From: Arenibacter catalasegens
GTDB lineage: Bacteria > Bacteroidota > Bacteroidia > Flavobacteriales > Flavobacteriaceae
NCBI RefSeq assembly: GCF_002909235.1
Contig: NZ_PHQQ01000005.1
Coordinates: forward strand, 62,001-126,000
Direction of reading: 5' to 3'
DNA: 64,000 nucleotides
A model generated the notes under the pieces. It was not told where the DNA came from. It did not search any database and was given only the letters and a program-made list of their open reading frames with translations. This document shows positions 44,800-54,245 of the stretch, piece by piece. Every line of letters starts with the position of its first letter. Position 1 is the stretch's first letter. The translations under genes were made by a program, and so were the position numbers.

Positions 44800-46833
44800 A
44801 TGATGCAAATACAAACAGTACTTTATATATTGCTCGCAGCCCTTGTGGCATTGGCACTTGTACTGTTTCAATATTATTATAAAAACAAAAGGAAGGGAAA
44901 ACTTCAAGTAGTCCTTTCCTTTTTTCGATTTTTGTCCATATTTGGTACCTTGTTGCTTATTGTAAATCCAAAATTTGTTAAGAAAGAATATTCTTTGGAA
45001 AAAGCAAATTTGGTACTGTTGACAGATAATTCAACTTCAATTACTACCCAAGACAAATCGCAAGTGAGTGCCAACCTGACCTCGCTAAAAAACAATGATT
45101 TCTTGTCCGAAAGGTTCAATATAGTAAACTATAATTTTGGGGCAGACCTTTCATTAACAAATGTTCTTAGCCTTACCGAAAAAAGCACCGATATTTCAAA
45201 AGCCTTGTCAGGTCTTAATGAAATATATTCAGGTTCCAATTCTGCCATAGTCCTTTTTTCTGATGGGAATCAAACCATAGGAGAAGATTATGAATTTTAT
45301 GGAAAAAGACAACGCTTCCCTATTTACCCTATTGTTTTGGGCGACACTACCAAGTATGATGACCTCCTAATACACCAGGTAAATACGAATAAATATGCCT
45401 TTTTAAAGAATAAATTCCCAATAGAAGTTTTTATTTCCTACGATGGTCAGGAAGATATTAGCTCAGAATTGCAAATCCTTATCGATGGCAAATTGACTTA
45501 TAAAGAAAAGGTTTCCCTTTCCTCTTTGTCCAACACTAAAATTATTAGCACACAATTAGAAGCTAGCACAGTTGGTGTAAAAAATATTAAGGTGGTTATA
45601 GCTCCATTGCCCAATGAAAAAAATAAGGTGAACAATGAAAAATTATTGGCCTTGGAAGTTCTTGATGAAAAAACAAATGTAGTTATTGTTTCCAGTATTC
45701 TCCACCCAGACATTGGAGCACTTAAAAAAGCTATTGAGAGCAATGAACAAAGGTTGGTATCCATCTACAAACCTGATGTTGATTTAAGTAAATTGGAAGA
45801 AGTGGACGTATATATTCTCTACCAACCGGATGCTTCTTTTGATAGAATTTACAAACAAATTCAATTGCGAAAATCCAATTCATTTACGATTTTGGGAACC
45901 TATGCCGACTTTAATTTTATAAACAGCATTCAAAAGAACTATGTAATTGGAACCGGTTATCCTATTCAGGAAGTTTTCCCTGTCCTAAATAATGTCTTTT
46001 CCAAATTTGATGTTTCCGATTTCTCGTTTGAGGGTTTTCCTCCACTAATAACCAATGCAGGATCCGTAGACGTTTTGGGCATAAGCGCACCTATGCTAAA
46101 TATGCGGATAAAAGGGGTGGAAATGAACCAAGCTTTAATGACCATTGCTGAGGAAGGTGTATCCAAACATGCAGTATTGAATGGAGAGAATATATGGAAA
46201 TGGAGACTTCACAGCTACAGAAACGATCAAACTTTTAAGAATTTTGATGCCTTTCTGGGAAAATTGATCCTTTATCTATCAACCTCCAAAGGCAAAAACA
46301 GATTTGTATTGGAATATAACCCAATTTACAACAACAGCCGTGAAACAAAAATAAGGGCTACCTATTTTGATGAAGCCTTTTCCTTTGATACCAATGCCTC
46401 TATAAATGTAAAAGTCACAGATAAACCTACCAACAAGTCTTTAGAGATTCCTATGTTGTTAAAAGAAGGGTATTACGAGGCTGATCTAAGTAATTTATCC
46501 TCGGGAGAATATAATTTCACTGCTACTGTAACTAAGGAAAACCTAAGTAAGTCTGGCAGTTTTTCTATTTTGGACTTTGATGCCGAAAAACAATTCTCTT
46601 CCAGTAATTATCAAAAACTCCAGCGACTGGCAAACAATACCAAGGGAAGGTTATATTTTCCTGAGCAAATGGATTCTTTGATAAAGGATTTGGAAGGCGA
46701 CCTTAACTTCATACCTATTCAAAAAAGCAAACAAATTGTTGTACCTTTGATTGATTTTAAATTTCTTTTGGGTGTAATTATTGCGGCGCTATCGTTGGAG
46801 TGGTTTATCAGAAAGTATAATGGATTAACTTAA
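44800..46833 (+). CDS. membrane protein with von Willebrand A-type domain
   Basis: 677 residues. Two N-terminal membrane segments (~8-27 and ~40-58) are followed by a vWA-like domain with MIDAS motif DNSTS (LVLLTDNSTSI) and the later IVLFSDGNQ. A long extracytoplasmic beta-rich part (~190-640) follows, and one membrane segment lies near the C-terminus (FLLGVIIAALSLEWFI). The layout resembles BatA/BatB-like and 'von Willebrand factor type A' proteins of Bacteroidota with unknown function. It is followed 19 nt later by the SPFH gene. Confidence 0.82.
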   Translation: MMQIQTVLYILLAALVALALVLFQYYYKNKRKGKLQVVLSFFRFLSIFGTLLLIVNPKFVKKEYSLEKANLVLLTDNSTSITTQDKSQVSANLTSLKNNDFLSERFNIVNYNFGADLSLTNVLSLTEKSTDISKALSGLNEIYSGSNSAIVLFSDGNQTIGEDYEFYGKRQRFPIYPIVLGDTTKYDDLLIHQVNTNKYAFLKNKFPIEVFISYDGQEDISSELQILIDGKLTYKEKVSLSSLSNTKIISTQLEASTVGVKNIKVVIAPLPNEKNKVNNEKLLALEVLDEKTNVVIVSSILHPDIGALKKAIESNEQRLVSIYKPDVDLSKLEEVDVYILYQPDASFDRIYKQIQLRKSNSFTILGTYADFNFINSIQKNYVIGTGYPIQEVFPVLNNVFSKFDVSDFSFEGFPPLITNAGSVDVLGISAPMLNMRIKGVEMNQALMTIAEEGVSKHAVLNGENIWKWRLHSYRNDQTFKNFDAFLGKLILYLSTSKGKNRFVLEYNPIYNNSRETKIRATYFDEAFSFDTNASINVKVTDKPTNKSLEIPMLLKEGYYEADLSNLSSGEYNFTATVTKENLSKSGSFSILDFDAEKQFSSSNYQKLQRLANNTKGRLYFPEQMDSLIKDLEGDLNFIPIQKSKQIVVPLIDFKFLLGVIIAALSLEWFIRKYNGLT

Positions 46834-46852
46834 TAAATAATAAATATAATAA

Positions 46853-47668
46853 ATGGACAAATTACCAAAAATTGCATTACCAGTAATATTCGCTGTCATA
46901 GTACTAGCCATATTAATCTCAAAATCGGCCATTACCATTGGCTCAGGTGAAGCCGGCGTGTTATATAAAACTTTTTCCGGTGGTGTGGTTACGGACGAAC
47001 CACCTTTGGGTGAAGGGTTCCACATTGTAGCACCTTGGAACAAGGTTTTTATATATGAGGTAAGGCAACAAGAAGTTTTAGAAAAAATGCAGGTATTGTC
47101 ATCCAACGGTCTTGAAATTAAGTTGGAAGCTTCAGCTTGGTTTGAGCCTAAAAGAGAATTTATAGGAAAACTGCACCAAGAAAAAGGTACGGAATATATA
47201 CAACGTGTATTATTGCCTACCATTAGGTCTGCTGCTAGAAGTGTTGTTGGAAGATATACTCCGGAACAACTGTATTCCAGTAAGAGGGATGCCATACAAC
47301 AGGAAATCTTTGAAGAAACTCAAAAAATTGTTGATGGCCAATACATTCAGCTCAACGAAATTTTGGTTAGGGATGTAACCCTTCCAGCTACCATTAAGGA
47401 GGCCATTGAACGTAAACTTAAGCAGGAACAAGAATCTTTGGAGTATGAATTTAGATTGGTCACTGCACAGAAGGAAGCCCAAAAGGTAATCATAGAGGCC
47501 CAAGGTAAAGCAGATGCCAATACTATTCTTAGTGCTTCCTTGACCGATAAGATATTGCGGGATAAAGGAATTGATGCCACCATTAAACTAGCAGAGTCCC
47601 CTAATTCTAAGGTGATAGTTATTGGTAGTGGGGATACGGGCATGCCTATTATCTTAGGTAATCAATAA
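46853..47668 (+). CDS. prohibitin/SPFH-family membrane protein
   Basis: 271 residues. A single N-terminal membrane anchor (LPVIFAVIVLAILISKSAIT) is followed by a band-7/prohibitin domain with LGEGFHIVAPWNKVFIYEVRQQE and ARSVVGRYTPEQLYS. A coiled coil follows (ERKLKQEQESLEYEFRLVTAQKEAQKVIIEAQGKADA). Such proteins form ring scaffolds in the membrane and modulate FtsH-type proteolysis elsewhere; the local function is unknown. Probably cotranscribed with the vWA gene. Confidence 0.92.
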   Translation: MDKLPKIALPVIFAVIVLAILISKSAITIGSGEAGVLYKTFSGGVVTDEPPLGEGFHIVAPWNKVFIYEVRQQEVLEKMQVLSSNGLEIKLEASAWFEPKREFIGKLHQEKGTEYIQRVLLPTIRSAARSVVGRYTPEQLYSSKRDAIQQEIFEETQKIVDGQYIQLNEILVRDVTLPATIKEAIERKLKQEQESLEYEFRLVTAQKEAQKVIIEAQGKADANTILSASLTDKILRDKGIDATIKLAESPNSKVIVIGSGDTGMPIILGNQ

Positions 47669-47679
47669 TAATTTAACAA

Positions 47680-47737
47680 TTTTGGAATAAATTGTTCTGT
47701 ATAAATTTCCCAAGGTTGAAAAATAGTTTTAATTTTG
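47680..47737 (+). promoter_or_regulatory. candidate promoters of the his operon
   Basis: Two options are visible. TTG (47682-47684), 17 bases, then TAAATTTC (47702-47709, one mismatch to consensus) would give a leader of about 30 nt before the leader peptide. An exact TAATTTTG (47730-47737) lacks a -33 box and would start transcription only a few bases before the leader ATG. Confidence 0.4.
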
Positions 47738-47744
47738 TCATATC

Positions 47745-47801
47745 ATGAAAAACACAAGGACACATCATCATCATTTCTTCACTTGCAGTCAAGCGAGCTA
47801 G
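47745..47801 (+). CDS. hisL: his operon leader peptide
   Basis: An 18-codon frame encoding MKNTRTHHHHFFTCSQAS, ending in TAG at 47799-47801. Four consecutive CAT codons (47763-47774) are the control codons. It lies 109 nt upstream of hisG and just ahead of alternative hairpins and a terminator. The peptide itself is unlikely to have a function; its translation measures charged His-tRNA. The arrangement corresponds to HisL of enterobacteria, though the peptide sequence is unrelated outside the His run. Confidence 0.85.
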   Translation: MKNTRTHHHHFFTCSQAS

Positions 47802-47857
47802 GAATGTATTGTTGTATCTAAACTATATTCTAACCCGTTTGAGCAATCAAACGGGTT
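47778..47857 (+). promoter_or_regulatory. his transcription attenuator (alternative hairpins 1:2, 2:3, 3:4)
   Basis: Region 1 (47778-47785) pairs with region 2 (47790-47797) with one mismatch. Region 2 (from 47789) also pairs with region 3 (47834-47842), TCAAGCGAG against CCCGTTTGA with one wobble and one mismatch. Region 3 pairs with region 4 to form the terminator. A ribosome stalled on the His codons would cover region 1, free region 2 for 2:3 pairing and prevent termination. Confidence 0.8.
47832..47857 (+). terminator. attenuator terminator upstream of hisG
   Basis: A perfect 11-bp stem (AACCCGTTTGA with TCAAACGGGTT) closes a GCAA tetraloop and is followed by TTTGTATTT. It stands 30 nt after the leader stop and 53 nt before hisG. 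Confidence 0.9.
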
Positions 47858-47910
47858 TTGTATTTAACAACCTGTTAGACTTGTTCAGGCCAAAAACAAA
47901 AAATTAAGAA

Positions 47911-48768
47911 ATGAAAAAAATTAGAATTGCTATCCAGAAAAGTGGCCGTTTAAATGAGGACTCACTTCAAATATTAAAAGATTGTGGTATTTCTATTGAT
48001 AACGGCAAAGACCAGCTAAAAGCCTCCTCTAGAAATTTTCCTTTGGAGGTGTTTTATCTTAGAAATGGGGATATTCCGCAATACTTAAGGGATGGGGTTG
48101 TAGATATTGCCATTATTGGTGAAAATGTCCTAATTGAAAAAGGTGATGATATTTCCATTGCTGAGAAACTGGGCTTTTCCAAATGCAAAGTGTCTTTAGC
48201 TATTCCTAAATCGGTCAAGTACAATTCAGTTAAAGATTTTGAAGGTAAAAGAATTGCTACTTCGTATCCAAATACCGTAAAAAATTACTTGGCCAGCAAA
48301 GGAGTAAAAGCAGATCTTCATATTATCAGCGGTTCTGTGGAAATTGCCCCCAATATTGGTTTGGCTGATGCCATTTGTGATATTGTCTCAAGTGGAAGTA
48401 CACTGTTCAAGAATAATTTGAAAGAAGTTGAGGTAATGTTGACCAGTGAGGCCGTACTTGCTGTTTCTCCGAAAATTTCCCAGGAAGGAACCGATTTGCT
48501 GGAAAATTTAAGATTTAGAATTCAATCCGTTTTACGCGCCAGACAGTCCAAATATGTTCTATTGAACGCTCCAAACAATAAATTGGATGAAATTATCGGT
48601 CTGCTGCCGGGTATGAGGAGTCCCACAGTACTGCCCTTGGCAGAAGAAGGATGGAGCTCTGTACATACTGTGATCAACAAGGACAAGTTCTGGGAAGTTA
48701 TCCAGGAGCTTAAAAAAGCCGGAGCTGAAGGTATATTGGTTTGCCCCATTGAAAAAATGGTGCTATAA
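47911..48768 (+). CDS. hisG: ATP phosphoribosyltransferase (long form)
   Basis: First committed step of histidine synthesis (ATP + PRPP to PR-ATP). At 285 residues it is the long, homohexameric form. Catalytic domains are at ~1-210 (IRIAIQKSGRLNEDS, KRIATSYPNTVKNYL, and the PRPP loop ADAICDIVSSGSTL). A C-terminal ACT-like regulatory domain at ~215-285 (LLPGMRSPTVLPL) binds histidine for feedback inhibition in this form. No HisZ is needed. First gene of the operon after the attenuator. Confidence 0.97.
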   Translation: MKKIRIAIQKSGRLNEDSLQILKDCGISIDNGKDQLKASSRNFPLEVFYLRNGDIPQYLRDGVVDIAIIGENVLIEKGDDISIAEKLGFSKCKVSLAIPKSVKYNSVKDFEGKRIATSYPNTVKNYLASKGVKADLHIISGSVEIAPNIGLADAICDIVSSGSTLFKNNLKEVEVMLTSEAVLAVSPKISQEGTDLLENLRFRIQSVLRARQSKYVLLNAPNNKLDEIIGLLPGMRSPTVLPLAEEGWSSVHTVINKDKFWEVIQELKKAGAEGILVCPIEKMVL

Positions 48769-48779
48769 CACTAAACCAT

Positions 48780-49211
48780 ATGGCTACTAAATTTCATATG
48801 GAGCTCATTCTAAGAGAGAATATAAATGATATTTTGCCTTTTGTACAAATGCTCAATAACGATAAGATTCCTGTAGAAATTCTTAATAAAAGATTACAGG
48901 ATATGCTCAAGGACGGATATCAATGTTTGGGTGCCTATGATAAAGAAGTACTTATTGGCATTTGTGGAATATGGGTTCTAAACAAATTATATGTAGGTAA
49001 ACATGTTGAACCGGACAATGTCTATGTAGTGCCAGAATTTCGCAGTTCTGGGGTTGGGAAATTAATGATGGATTGGGTATTTAATTATGCGGTAGAGATC
49101 GGATGCGATGCCTCTGAGGTAAACTGCTATATAAAAAATGAAAAAGGCGTTCAGTTTTGGAACAATCAAGGTTATAAAGCCATAGGTTACCACATGCAAA
49201 AAGTATTATAG
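48780..49211 (+). CDS. GNAT-family N-acetyltransferase inside the his operon
   Basis: 143 residues with the GNAT fold: VLIGICGIWVLNKLYVGKHVEPDNVYVVPEFRSSGVGKLMMDWVFNYAVEIGCDASEVNCYIKN. The acetyl-CoA loop is RSSGVGKLM, and the C-terminal GVQFWNNQGYKAIGYHM is usual. It is 11 nt after hisG and 2 nt before hisD, thus certainly cotranscribed and possibly translationally coupled. No histidine-pathway step needs an acetyltransferase, so its substrate is unknown. Confidence 0.9.
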   Translation: MATKFHMELILRENINDILPFVQMLNNDKIPVEILNKRLQDMLKDGYQCLGAYDKEVLIGICGIWVLNKLYVGKHVEPDNVYVVPEFRSSGVGKLMMDWVFNYAVEIGCDASEVNCYIKNEKGVQFWNNQGYKAIGYHMQKVL

Positions 49212-49213
49212 TA

Positions 49214-50497
49214 ATGAATAAAATATACGAACCACAGCGAGCAGACTGGAAGGAAGTTTTAAAAAGACCTACCCAAACTATTGCCGATATCGAGGATATG
49301 GTGAATGCTGTTTTTATGGAAATAAAGACTGGCGGCGATTCCGTGGTAAGCAACTATACCAAAAAGTTTGATGGAGTGGTTTTACCGGACGCATTTGTAT
49401 CGCGCTTAGAGATAGAGGAGTCTGAGAAAATGATTTCCAGCGATTTAAAGTCGGCCATTAAACAGGCTAAAAACAATATTGAAATATTTCATAAGGCACA
49501 AAAAACGGATAAAGTTTCCGTAGAAACTGCTAGTGGTGTCCAATGCTGGCAAGAAAAACGTCCAATACAAAAAGTAGGATTGTACATACCAGGAGGTACG
49601 GCGCCATTGTTTTCTACTATTTTAATGTTGGCAGTACCGGCGAATATTGCGGGGTGCCAGGAAATTATATTATGTACCCCTCCAAACAAGGAAGGAAAGG
49701 TACATCCGGCTATATTATATACGGCCAACCTATGTGGGGTTACCAAAATATTTAAAGTTGGAGGCATTCAGGCCATTGCCAGCATGACCTTTGGAACGGA
49801 AACAATTCCTCCCGTGTTTAAAATATTTGGGCCAGGAAATCAATTTGTAACCGTTGCCAAACAAATAGCCACTAAATACGGCGTGGCCATTGATATGCCC
49901 GCAGGACCCAGTGAACTTTTGGTGATGGCAGATGATACAGCCAATGCGGCATTTGTAGCATCAGATCTATTGAGTCAGGCAGAACATGGCGTGGATAGTC
50001 AGGTCATTTTGGTATCCACTTCCAAAAATCTGATAGATGCTGTTGAAGCGGAAGTGGCCGAGCAAATTAAAGTTTTACCCAGAAAAGAAATAGCCGAAAA
50101 AGCCATCGCCAATAGTAAATTAATCTACGTGGAAAGTCAACAGACAGCTGTAGATCTAATAAATGAATACGGTCCGGAACATTACATTCTATGTGTTAAA
50201 AATGAAGAATTTTTCCTAAGACAAACCTATAATGCCGGTTCTGTTTTTATTGGGAATTACACTCCGGAAAGTGCAGGGGATTACGCGTCTGGTACAAATC
50301 ATACCCTTCCTACCAACGGCTACGCAAAACAGTATAGCGGTGTTAACCTAGATAGTTTTATGAAAAGTATGACTTTTCAAAAAATATCGGAAAAAGGAAT
50401 TCAGGAAATTGGCAATACCATAGAGTTGATGGCCGAAGCAGAAGGGCTACAGGCCCATAAGAATGCAGTTACCCTGAGATTGAACAGTTTAAAATAA
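49214..50497 (+). CDS. hisD: histidinol dehydrogenase
   Basis: Zinc- and NAD-dependent oxidation of L-histidinol to L-histidine, the last two steps; 427 residues. KRPIQKVGLYIPGGTAPLFSTILM, the VGGIQAIASMTFGTETIPPVFKIFGPGNQFV signature, DMPAGPSELLV, and YGPEHYILC with the catalytic Glu-His are all in order. YASGTNHTLPTNGYAKQYSG provides further active-site residues. It starts 2 nt after the GNAT stop. Confidence 0.97.
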   Translation: MNKIYEPQRADWKEVLKRPTQTIADIEDMVNAVFMEIKTGGDSVVSNYTKKFDGVVLPDAFVSRLEIEESEKMISSDLKSAIKQAKNNIEIFHKAQKTDKVSVETASGVQCWQEKRPIQKVGLYIPGGTAPLFSTILMLAVPANIAGCQEIILCTPPNKEGKVHPAILYTANLCGVTKIFKVGGIQAIASMTFGTETIPPVFKIFGPGNQFVTVAKQIATKYGVAIDMPAGPSELLVMADDTANAAFVASDLLSQAEHGVDSQVILVSTSKNLIDAVEAEVAEQIKVLPRKEIAEKAIANSKLIYVESQQTAVDLINEYGPEHYILCVKNEEFFLRQTYNAGSVFIGNYTPESAGDYASGTNHTLPTNGYAKQYSGVNLDSFMKSMTFQKISEKGIQEIGNTIELMAEAEGLQAHKNAVTLRLNSLK

Positions 50498-50565
50498 TAG
50501 AAACTCAGAATTGATATAGCGGAGACAAACACAATTTGGGTACTATGCCGAAAAGTCTACATAGA

Positions 50566-51624
50566 ATGAAAACAAAAATATTCAACATCAATAATATAGT
50601 ACGGGAGAACGTAAAAGGATTGAGTCCTTATTCCTCTGCAAGGGATGAATATGTTTCGGACGGTTCAAAAATGGTATTTTTGGATGCCAATGAAAACCCT
50701 TTTGAATCCGGTGTGAACAGGTATCCAGATCCACATCAAAGACGTTTAAAGGAAGTCTTGGCAGAAAATAAGGGAGTTTCCAAACAACAACTTCTTTTAG
50801 GGAATGGTAGTGATGAGGTGTTGGATTTAATATTTCGTGCCTTTTGTGAACCCAAAGAGGACAATATTATCTCTTTACCACCAACCTATGGTATGTATAA
50901 GGTACTTGCAGGCATAAACAATGTAGAGAATAGAGAAGTATTGCTGACAAAGGAATTTGAACCCAATGTATCAGAAATACTCAAAGTAGCGGATCAGAAG
51001 AGTAAATTACTTTTTCTATGCTCACCAAATAATCCAACGGGAAATAGTTTCTCGAGCAGTAGTATTAGGGAATTGTTGGAAAATTTCAATGGATTGGTAG
51101 TGATCGATGAGGCTTATATCGACTTCTCAAGTGAAGTTAGCTGGATTTCGGAATTAAAAAACTATCCCAATTTAGTTGTAACCCAAACCTTATCCAAAGC
51201 CTATGGGATGGCAGGTATTAGATTGGGAACCTGCTATGCTTCGGAAGAAATAATAGGTGTATTGAATAAAATTAAACCTCCATACAATGTTAATGAATTA
51301 ACGCAGCAAAGAGCCTTAGAGAGGGTTTTGGATGTAAATGCTGTTAATTTGGAGGTAATAGATATTTTAACGGAAAGAGAGTCCCTTTTTAATGTGTTGC
51401 GACAAGTAGATTTTGTAGAAAATATATTTCCCACAGACGCAAATTTTATTTTGGCCAAGGTGGATGATGCCACAAAGAGATATAATCAACTTTTAAAAAT
51501 GGGCATCGTAGTTCGGAACAGAACCACACAGCCACTTTGTGAAAATACCCTGAGATTTACAGTGGGAACCAAAGAAGAAAATAAGAAATTAATAAGCGCA
51601 TTGCAAAATATAACAACCATATAA
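50566..51624 (+). CDS. hisC: histidinol-phosphate aminotransferase
   Basis: PLP-dependent transamination of imidazole-acetol phosphate. From the ATG at 50566 the protein has ~352 residues and begins just ahead of [18 protein letters not shown], the normal N-terminus. A TTG (50536) and an ATG (50545) upstream are in frame but add an unconserved tail. The Schiff-base lysine is in [16 protein letters not shown], and other motifs are [13 protein letters not shown] and [10 protein letters not shown]. It precedes hisB by 4 nt. Confidence 0.95.
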   Translation: MKTKIFNINNIVRENVKGLSPYSSARDEYVSDGSKMVFLDANENPFESGVNRYPDPHQRRLKEVLAENKGVSKQQLLLGNGSDEVLDLIFRAFCEPKEDNIISLPPTYGMYKVLAGINNVENREVLLTKEFEPNVSEILKVADQKSKLLFLCSPNNPTGNSFSSSSIRELLENFNGLVVIDEAYIDFSSEVSWISELKNYPNLVVTQTLSKAYGMAGIRLGTCYASEEIIGVLNKIKPPYNVNELTQQRALERVLDVNAVNLEVIDILTERESLFNVLRQVDFVENIFPTDANFILAKVDDATKRYNQLLKMGIVVRNRTTQPLCENTLRFTVGTKEENKKLISALQNITTI

Positions 51625-51628
51625 TATT

Positions 51629-52786
51629 ATGAGTCCGGATACGAACAAAAATGGTAAAAAAGTTCTATTTATAGATAGGGATGGCACCATTATTAAAGAA
51701 ACTATAGACGAGCAAATAGACGCTTTTGAAAAAATGGTATTTTACCCCAAGGCATTTACCTTTTTGGGGAAAATAGCAAAGGAGTTGGATTATGAATTGG
51801 TAATGATTACCAATCAGGATGGCTTGGGAACCGATATATTTCCTGAAGACACCTTTTGGCCGGTACATAATTTTATAATGAAATCCTTCGAAAACGAAGG
51901 GGTTGTTTTTGATAAAGTATTTCTAGATCGAACTTTCCCTCATGAAAATGCCAATACCAGAAAGCCCGGAACAGGTTTGTTAACGGCATATTTTTCGGAA
52001 GATTATGATTTGGAAAATTCCTTTGTCATAGGGGATCGATTAACGGATGTTGAATTGGCCAAGAATTTAGGGGCCAAAGGAATTTTCATTAATGACAATA
52101 CCAATTTAGGCACAGGGGAAATATCCGTCAAAAGAGATGAATTGGATAATTACATCGCCTTGGAAAGCAATGATTGGGAAAAGATATACGAGTTTTTAAA
52201 ATTGAAAGATCGGGTTTCTGAAATAACACGCAAAACCAATGAAACCGATATTTTTATAAAATTAAATTTAGACGGTACCGGTAAAGGCAATATAAGCACA
52301 GGGCTGGATTTCTTTGACCATATGCTAGATCAATTGGCTCGTCATGGTCAAATGGACCTAGAAATCAAGGTAAATGGGGATTTGGAAGTAGACGAGCATC
52401 ATACCATTGAAGATACGGCCATAGCTTTAGGCGAGGTGTTTCATAAAGCACTGGGCAATAAATTAGGTATAGAAAGATATGGATTTTGTCTGCCTATGGA
52501 CGACTGTCTGGCACAGGTAGCCATTGATTTTGGCGGACGAAACTGGTTAGTATGGGAAACAGAATTCAACAGGGAAATGATTGGAAAAATGCCAACTGAA
52601 ATGTTTTATCATTTCTTTAAATCATTCACCGATGGGGCCAAGGCCAACCTAAATATTAAAGCAGAAGGCAATAATGAACACCATAAAATAGAAGCTATTT
52701 TTAAGGCATTTGCCAAGGCCATTAAAATGGCCGTGAAGCGCGATGTTGAAAAAATGGTGCTTCCCAGTACCAAAGGGGTTTTATAG
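51629..52786 (+). CDS. hisB: bifunctional histidinol-phosphatase / imidazoleglycerol-phosphate dehydratase
   Basis: 385 residues. The N-terminal HAD phosphatase (~1-180) carries the nucleophile motif FIDRDGTII and later [20 protein letters not shown]. The C-terminal IGP dehydratase (~190-385) has the metal-binding [13 protein letters not shown] and [15 protein letters not shown] repeats and a second HH pair in [18 protein letters not shown]. It carries out steps 7 and 9 of the pathway. The fusion is as in enterobacteria and Bacteroidota. Confidence 0.96.
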   Translation: MSPDTNKNGKKVLFIDRDGTIIKETIDEQIDAFEKMVFYPKAFTFLGKIAKELDYELVMITNQDGLGTDIFPEDTFWPVHNFIMKSFENEGVVFDKVFLDRTFPHENANTRKPGTGLLTAYFSEDYDLENSFVIGDRLTDVELAKNLGAKGIFINDNTNLGTGEISVKRDELDNYIALESNDWEKIYEFLKLKDRVSEITRKTNETDIFIKLNLDGTGKGNISTGLDFFDHMLDQLARHGQMDLEIKVNGDLEVDEHHTIEDTAIALGEVFHKALGNKLGIERYGFCLPMDDCLAQVAIDFGGRNWLVWETEFNREMIGKMPTEMFYHFFKSFTDGAKANLNIKAEGNNEHHKIEAIFKAFAKAIKMAVKRDVEKMVLPSTKGVL

Positions 52787-52819
52787 GAGTTAAAATAGCT
52801 GTCCAAAGGACAAAGAAAA

Positions 52820-53410
52820 ATGAAGATAGTAATTATTGATTACGGGGCCGGGAATATTCAGAGCATTAAATTTGCCTTTCAACGCTTGGGCTTTGAGGCT
52901 ATATTAAGCCATGACCCAAACGAAATTATGACAGCCGATAAGGTGATTTTTCCAGGGGTAGGAGAGGCAAGCAGTGCCATGAAGAAATTGCGTGAAAGTA
53001 AATTGGACCAGATTATTCCTAAGCTAAAACAACCAGTGTTGGGAATTTGCCTGGGAATGCAATTAATGTGTCATTCTTCGGAAGAAGGCGATACCCAAGG
53101 CCTTGGCATTTTTGATGTAGATGTAGTTAAGTTCTCCAAAAAGGTCAAAGTTCCACAGATAGGATGGAATGAAATCACCAATTTAAAATCCGATCTATTC
53201 AAAAATATAAAAGAAAAGGAACACATCTATCTAGTACATAGTTTTTATGCCCCTTTATGCAAGGAAACCATTGCTGAAGCTGAATATGAATTAGGATATA
53301 GTGCCGCTCTAAAAAAGGATAATTTTTATGGAACTCAATTCCATCCAGAAAAGAGTAGCGAAGTGGGGGAGAAGATTCTTAAAAATTTTATTGATAGTCT
53401 CACCAGTTAA
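52820..53410 (+). CDS. hisH: imidazole glycerol phosphate synthase, glutaminase subunit
   Basis: Class I glutamine amidotransferase, 196 residues, supplying ammonia to HisF. The nucleophile cysteine lies in GICLGMQLM; the His and Glu of the triad are in YGTQFHPEKSSEVG. The N-terminal IDYGAGNIQSIKFAFQRLG is standard. It is 33 nt after hisB and 12 nt before hisA. Confidence 0.97.
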   Translation: MKIVIIDYGAGNIQSIKFAFQRLGFEAILSHDPNEIMTADKVIFPGVGEASSAMKKLRESKLDQIIPKLKQPVLGICLGMQLMCHSSEEGDTQGLGIFDVDVVKFSKKVKVPQIGWNEITNLKSDLFKNIKEKEHIYLVHSFYAPLCKETIAEAEYELGYSAALKKDNFYGTQFHPEKSSEVGEKILKNFIDSLTS

Positions 53411-53422
53411 TACAATATAAAC

Positions 53423-54154
53423 ATGAGAATAATACCGGCAATAGATATAATCGAAGGAAAATGTGTACGACTGTCCAAGGGCGATTACAACACCAAAAAA
53501 ATCTATAATGAACATCCTTTGGAGGTTGCCAAGAAGTTTGAAGCCCATGGTATTGAATACCTGCATTTGGTAGATTTGGACGGAGCTAAATCCAAACATA
53601 TCGTAAATCATAAAGTGTTGGAAAAAATTGCTTCCAATACCAACTTAAAAATAGACTTTGGCGGCGGACTTAAAACCGATGAGGATTTAAGGATTGCCTT
53701 TGAAAGCGGAGCCAATCAAATCACGGGCGGGAGTATTGCTGTTAAGGACAGGGAAACCTTTATATCTTGGATTAACAAATACAGTCCGGAGAAGATCATA
53801 CTAGGAGCGGATGCCAAAGATGAAATGGTGGCAGTATCTGGGTGGATGGAAGAATCCAAGGAGGAGCTGATTCCCTTTATCCAAACTTATCAAAAAGAAG
53901 GTGTTAGAGCTGTTATTTGTACCGACATTAGTAAGGATGGCATGCTGGAAGGTCCTTCATTTGATTTGTACCGTAAAATTTTAGAGGCCTGTGGGCCCCA
54001 TATATTATTAATTGCAAGTGGAGGTATTTCAACTTTTGAGGAACTCCCCAAATTGGCAGAATTGGGTTGCGAAGGAACCATAATCGGGAAAGCCATTTAC
54101 GAAAATAGAATTAGTTTAAAACAATTGGAAAAATTTATTCTCGACATCAATTAA
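53423..54154 (+). CDS. hisA: ProFAR isomerase
   Basis: 1-(5-phosphoribosyl)-5-[(5-phosphoribosylamino)methylideneamino]imidazole-4-carboxamide isomerase, 243 residues, (beta/alpha)8 barrel. The acid-base pair is visible as the Asp in [14 protein letters not shown] and that in ICTDISKDG. The phosphate-binding loops are [12 protein letters not shown] and [13 protein letters not shown]. Homologous to hisF, 91 nt downstream. Confidence 0.97.
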   Translation: MRIIPAIDIIEGKCVRLSKGDYNTKKIYNEHPLEVAKKFEAHGIEYLHLVDLDGAKSKHIVNHKVLEKIASNTNLKIDFGGGLKTDEDLRIAFESGANQITGGSIAVKDRETFISWINKYSPEKIILGADAKDEMVAVSGWMEESKEELIPFIQTYQKEGVRAVICTDISKDGMLEGPSFDLYRKILEACGPHILLIASGGISTFEELPKLAELGCEGTIIGKAIYENRISLKQLEKFILDIN

Positions 54155-54245
54155 AAAAAGCTTGTTGTTGAATTAGTGGAGCTCGCTATTTGTACTTTTA
54201 AAACCGTAAAGTGTGGCTATAATTTCCAAAAAATAGAAATAGCAA

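Noticed and set aside
50536-50565. Upstream TTG/ATG starts for hisC
   Set aside because: The added residues (MGTMPKSLHR) do not resemble HisC N-termini; the ATG at 50566 fits better.
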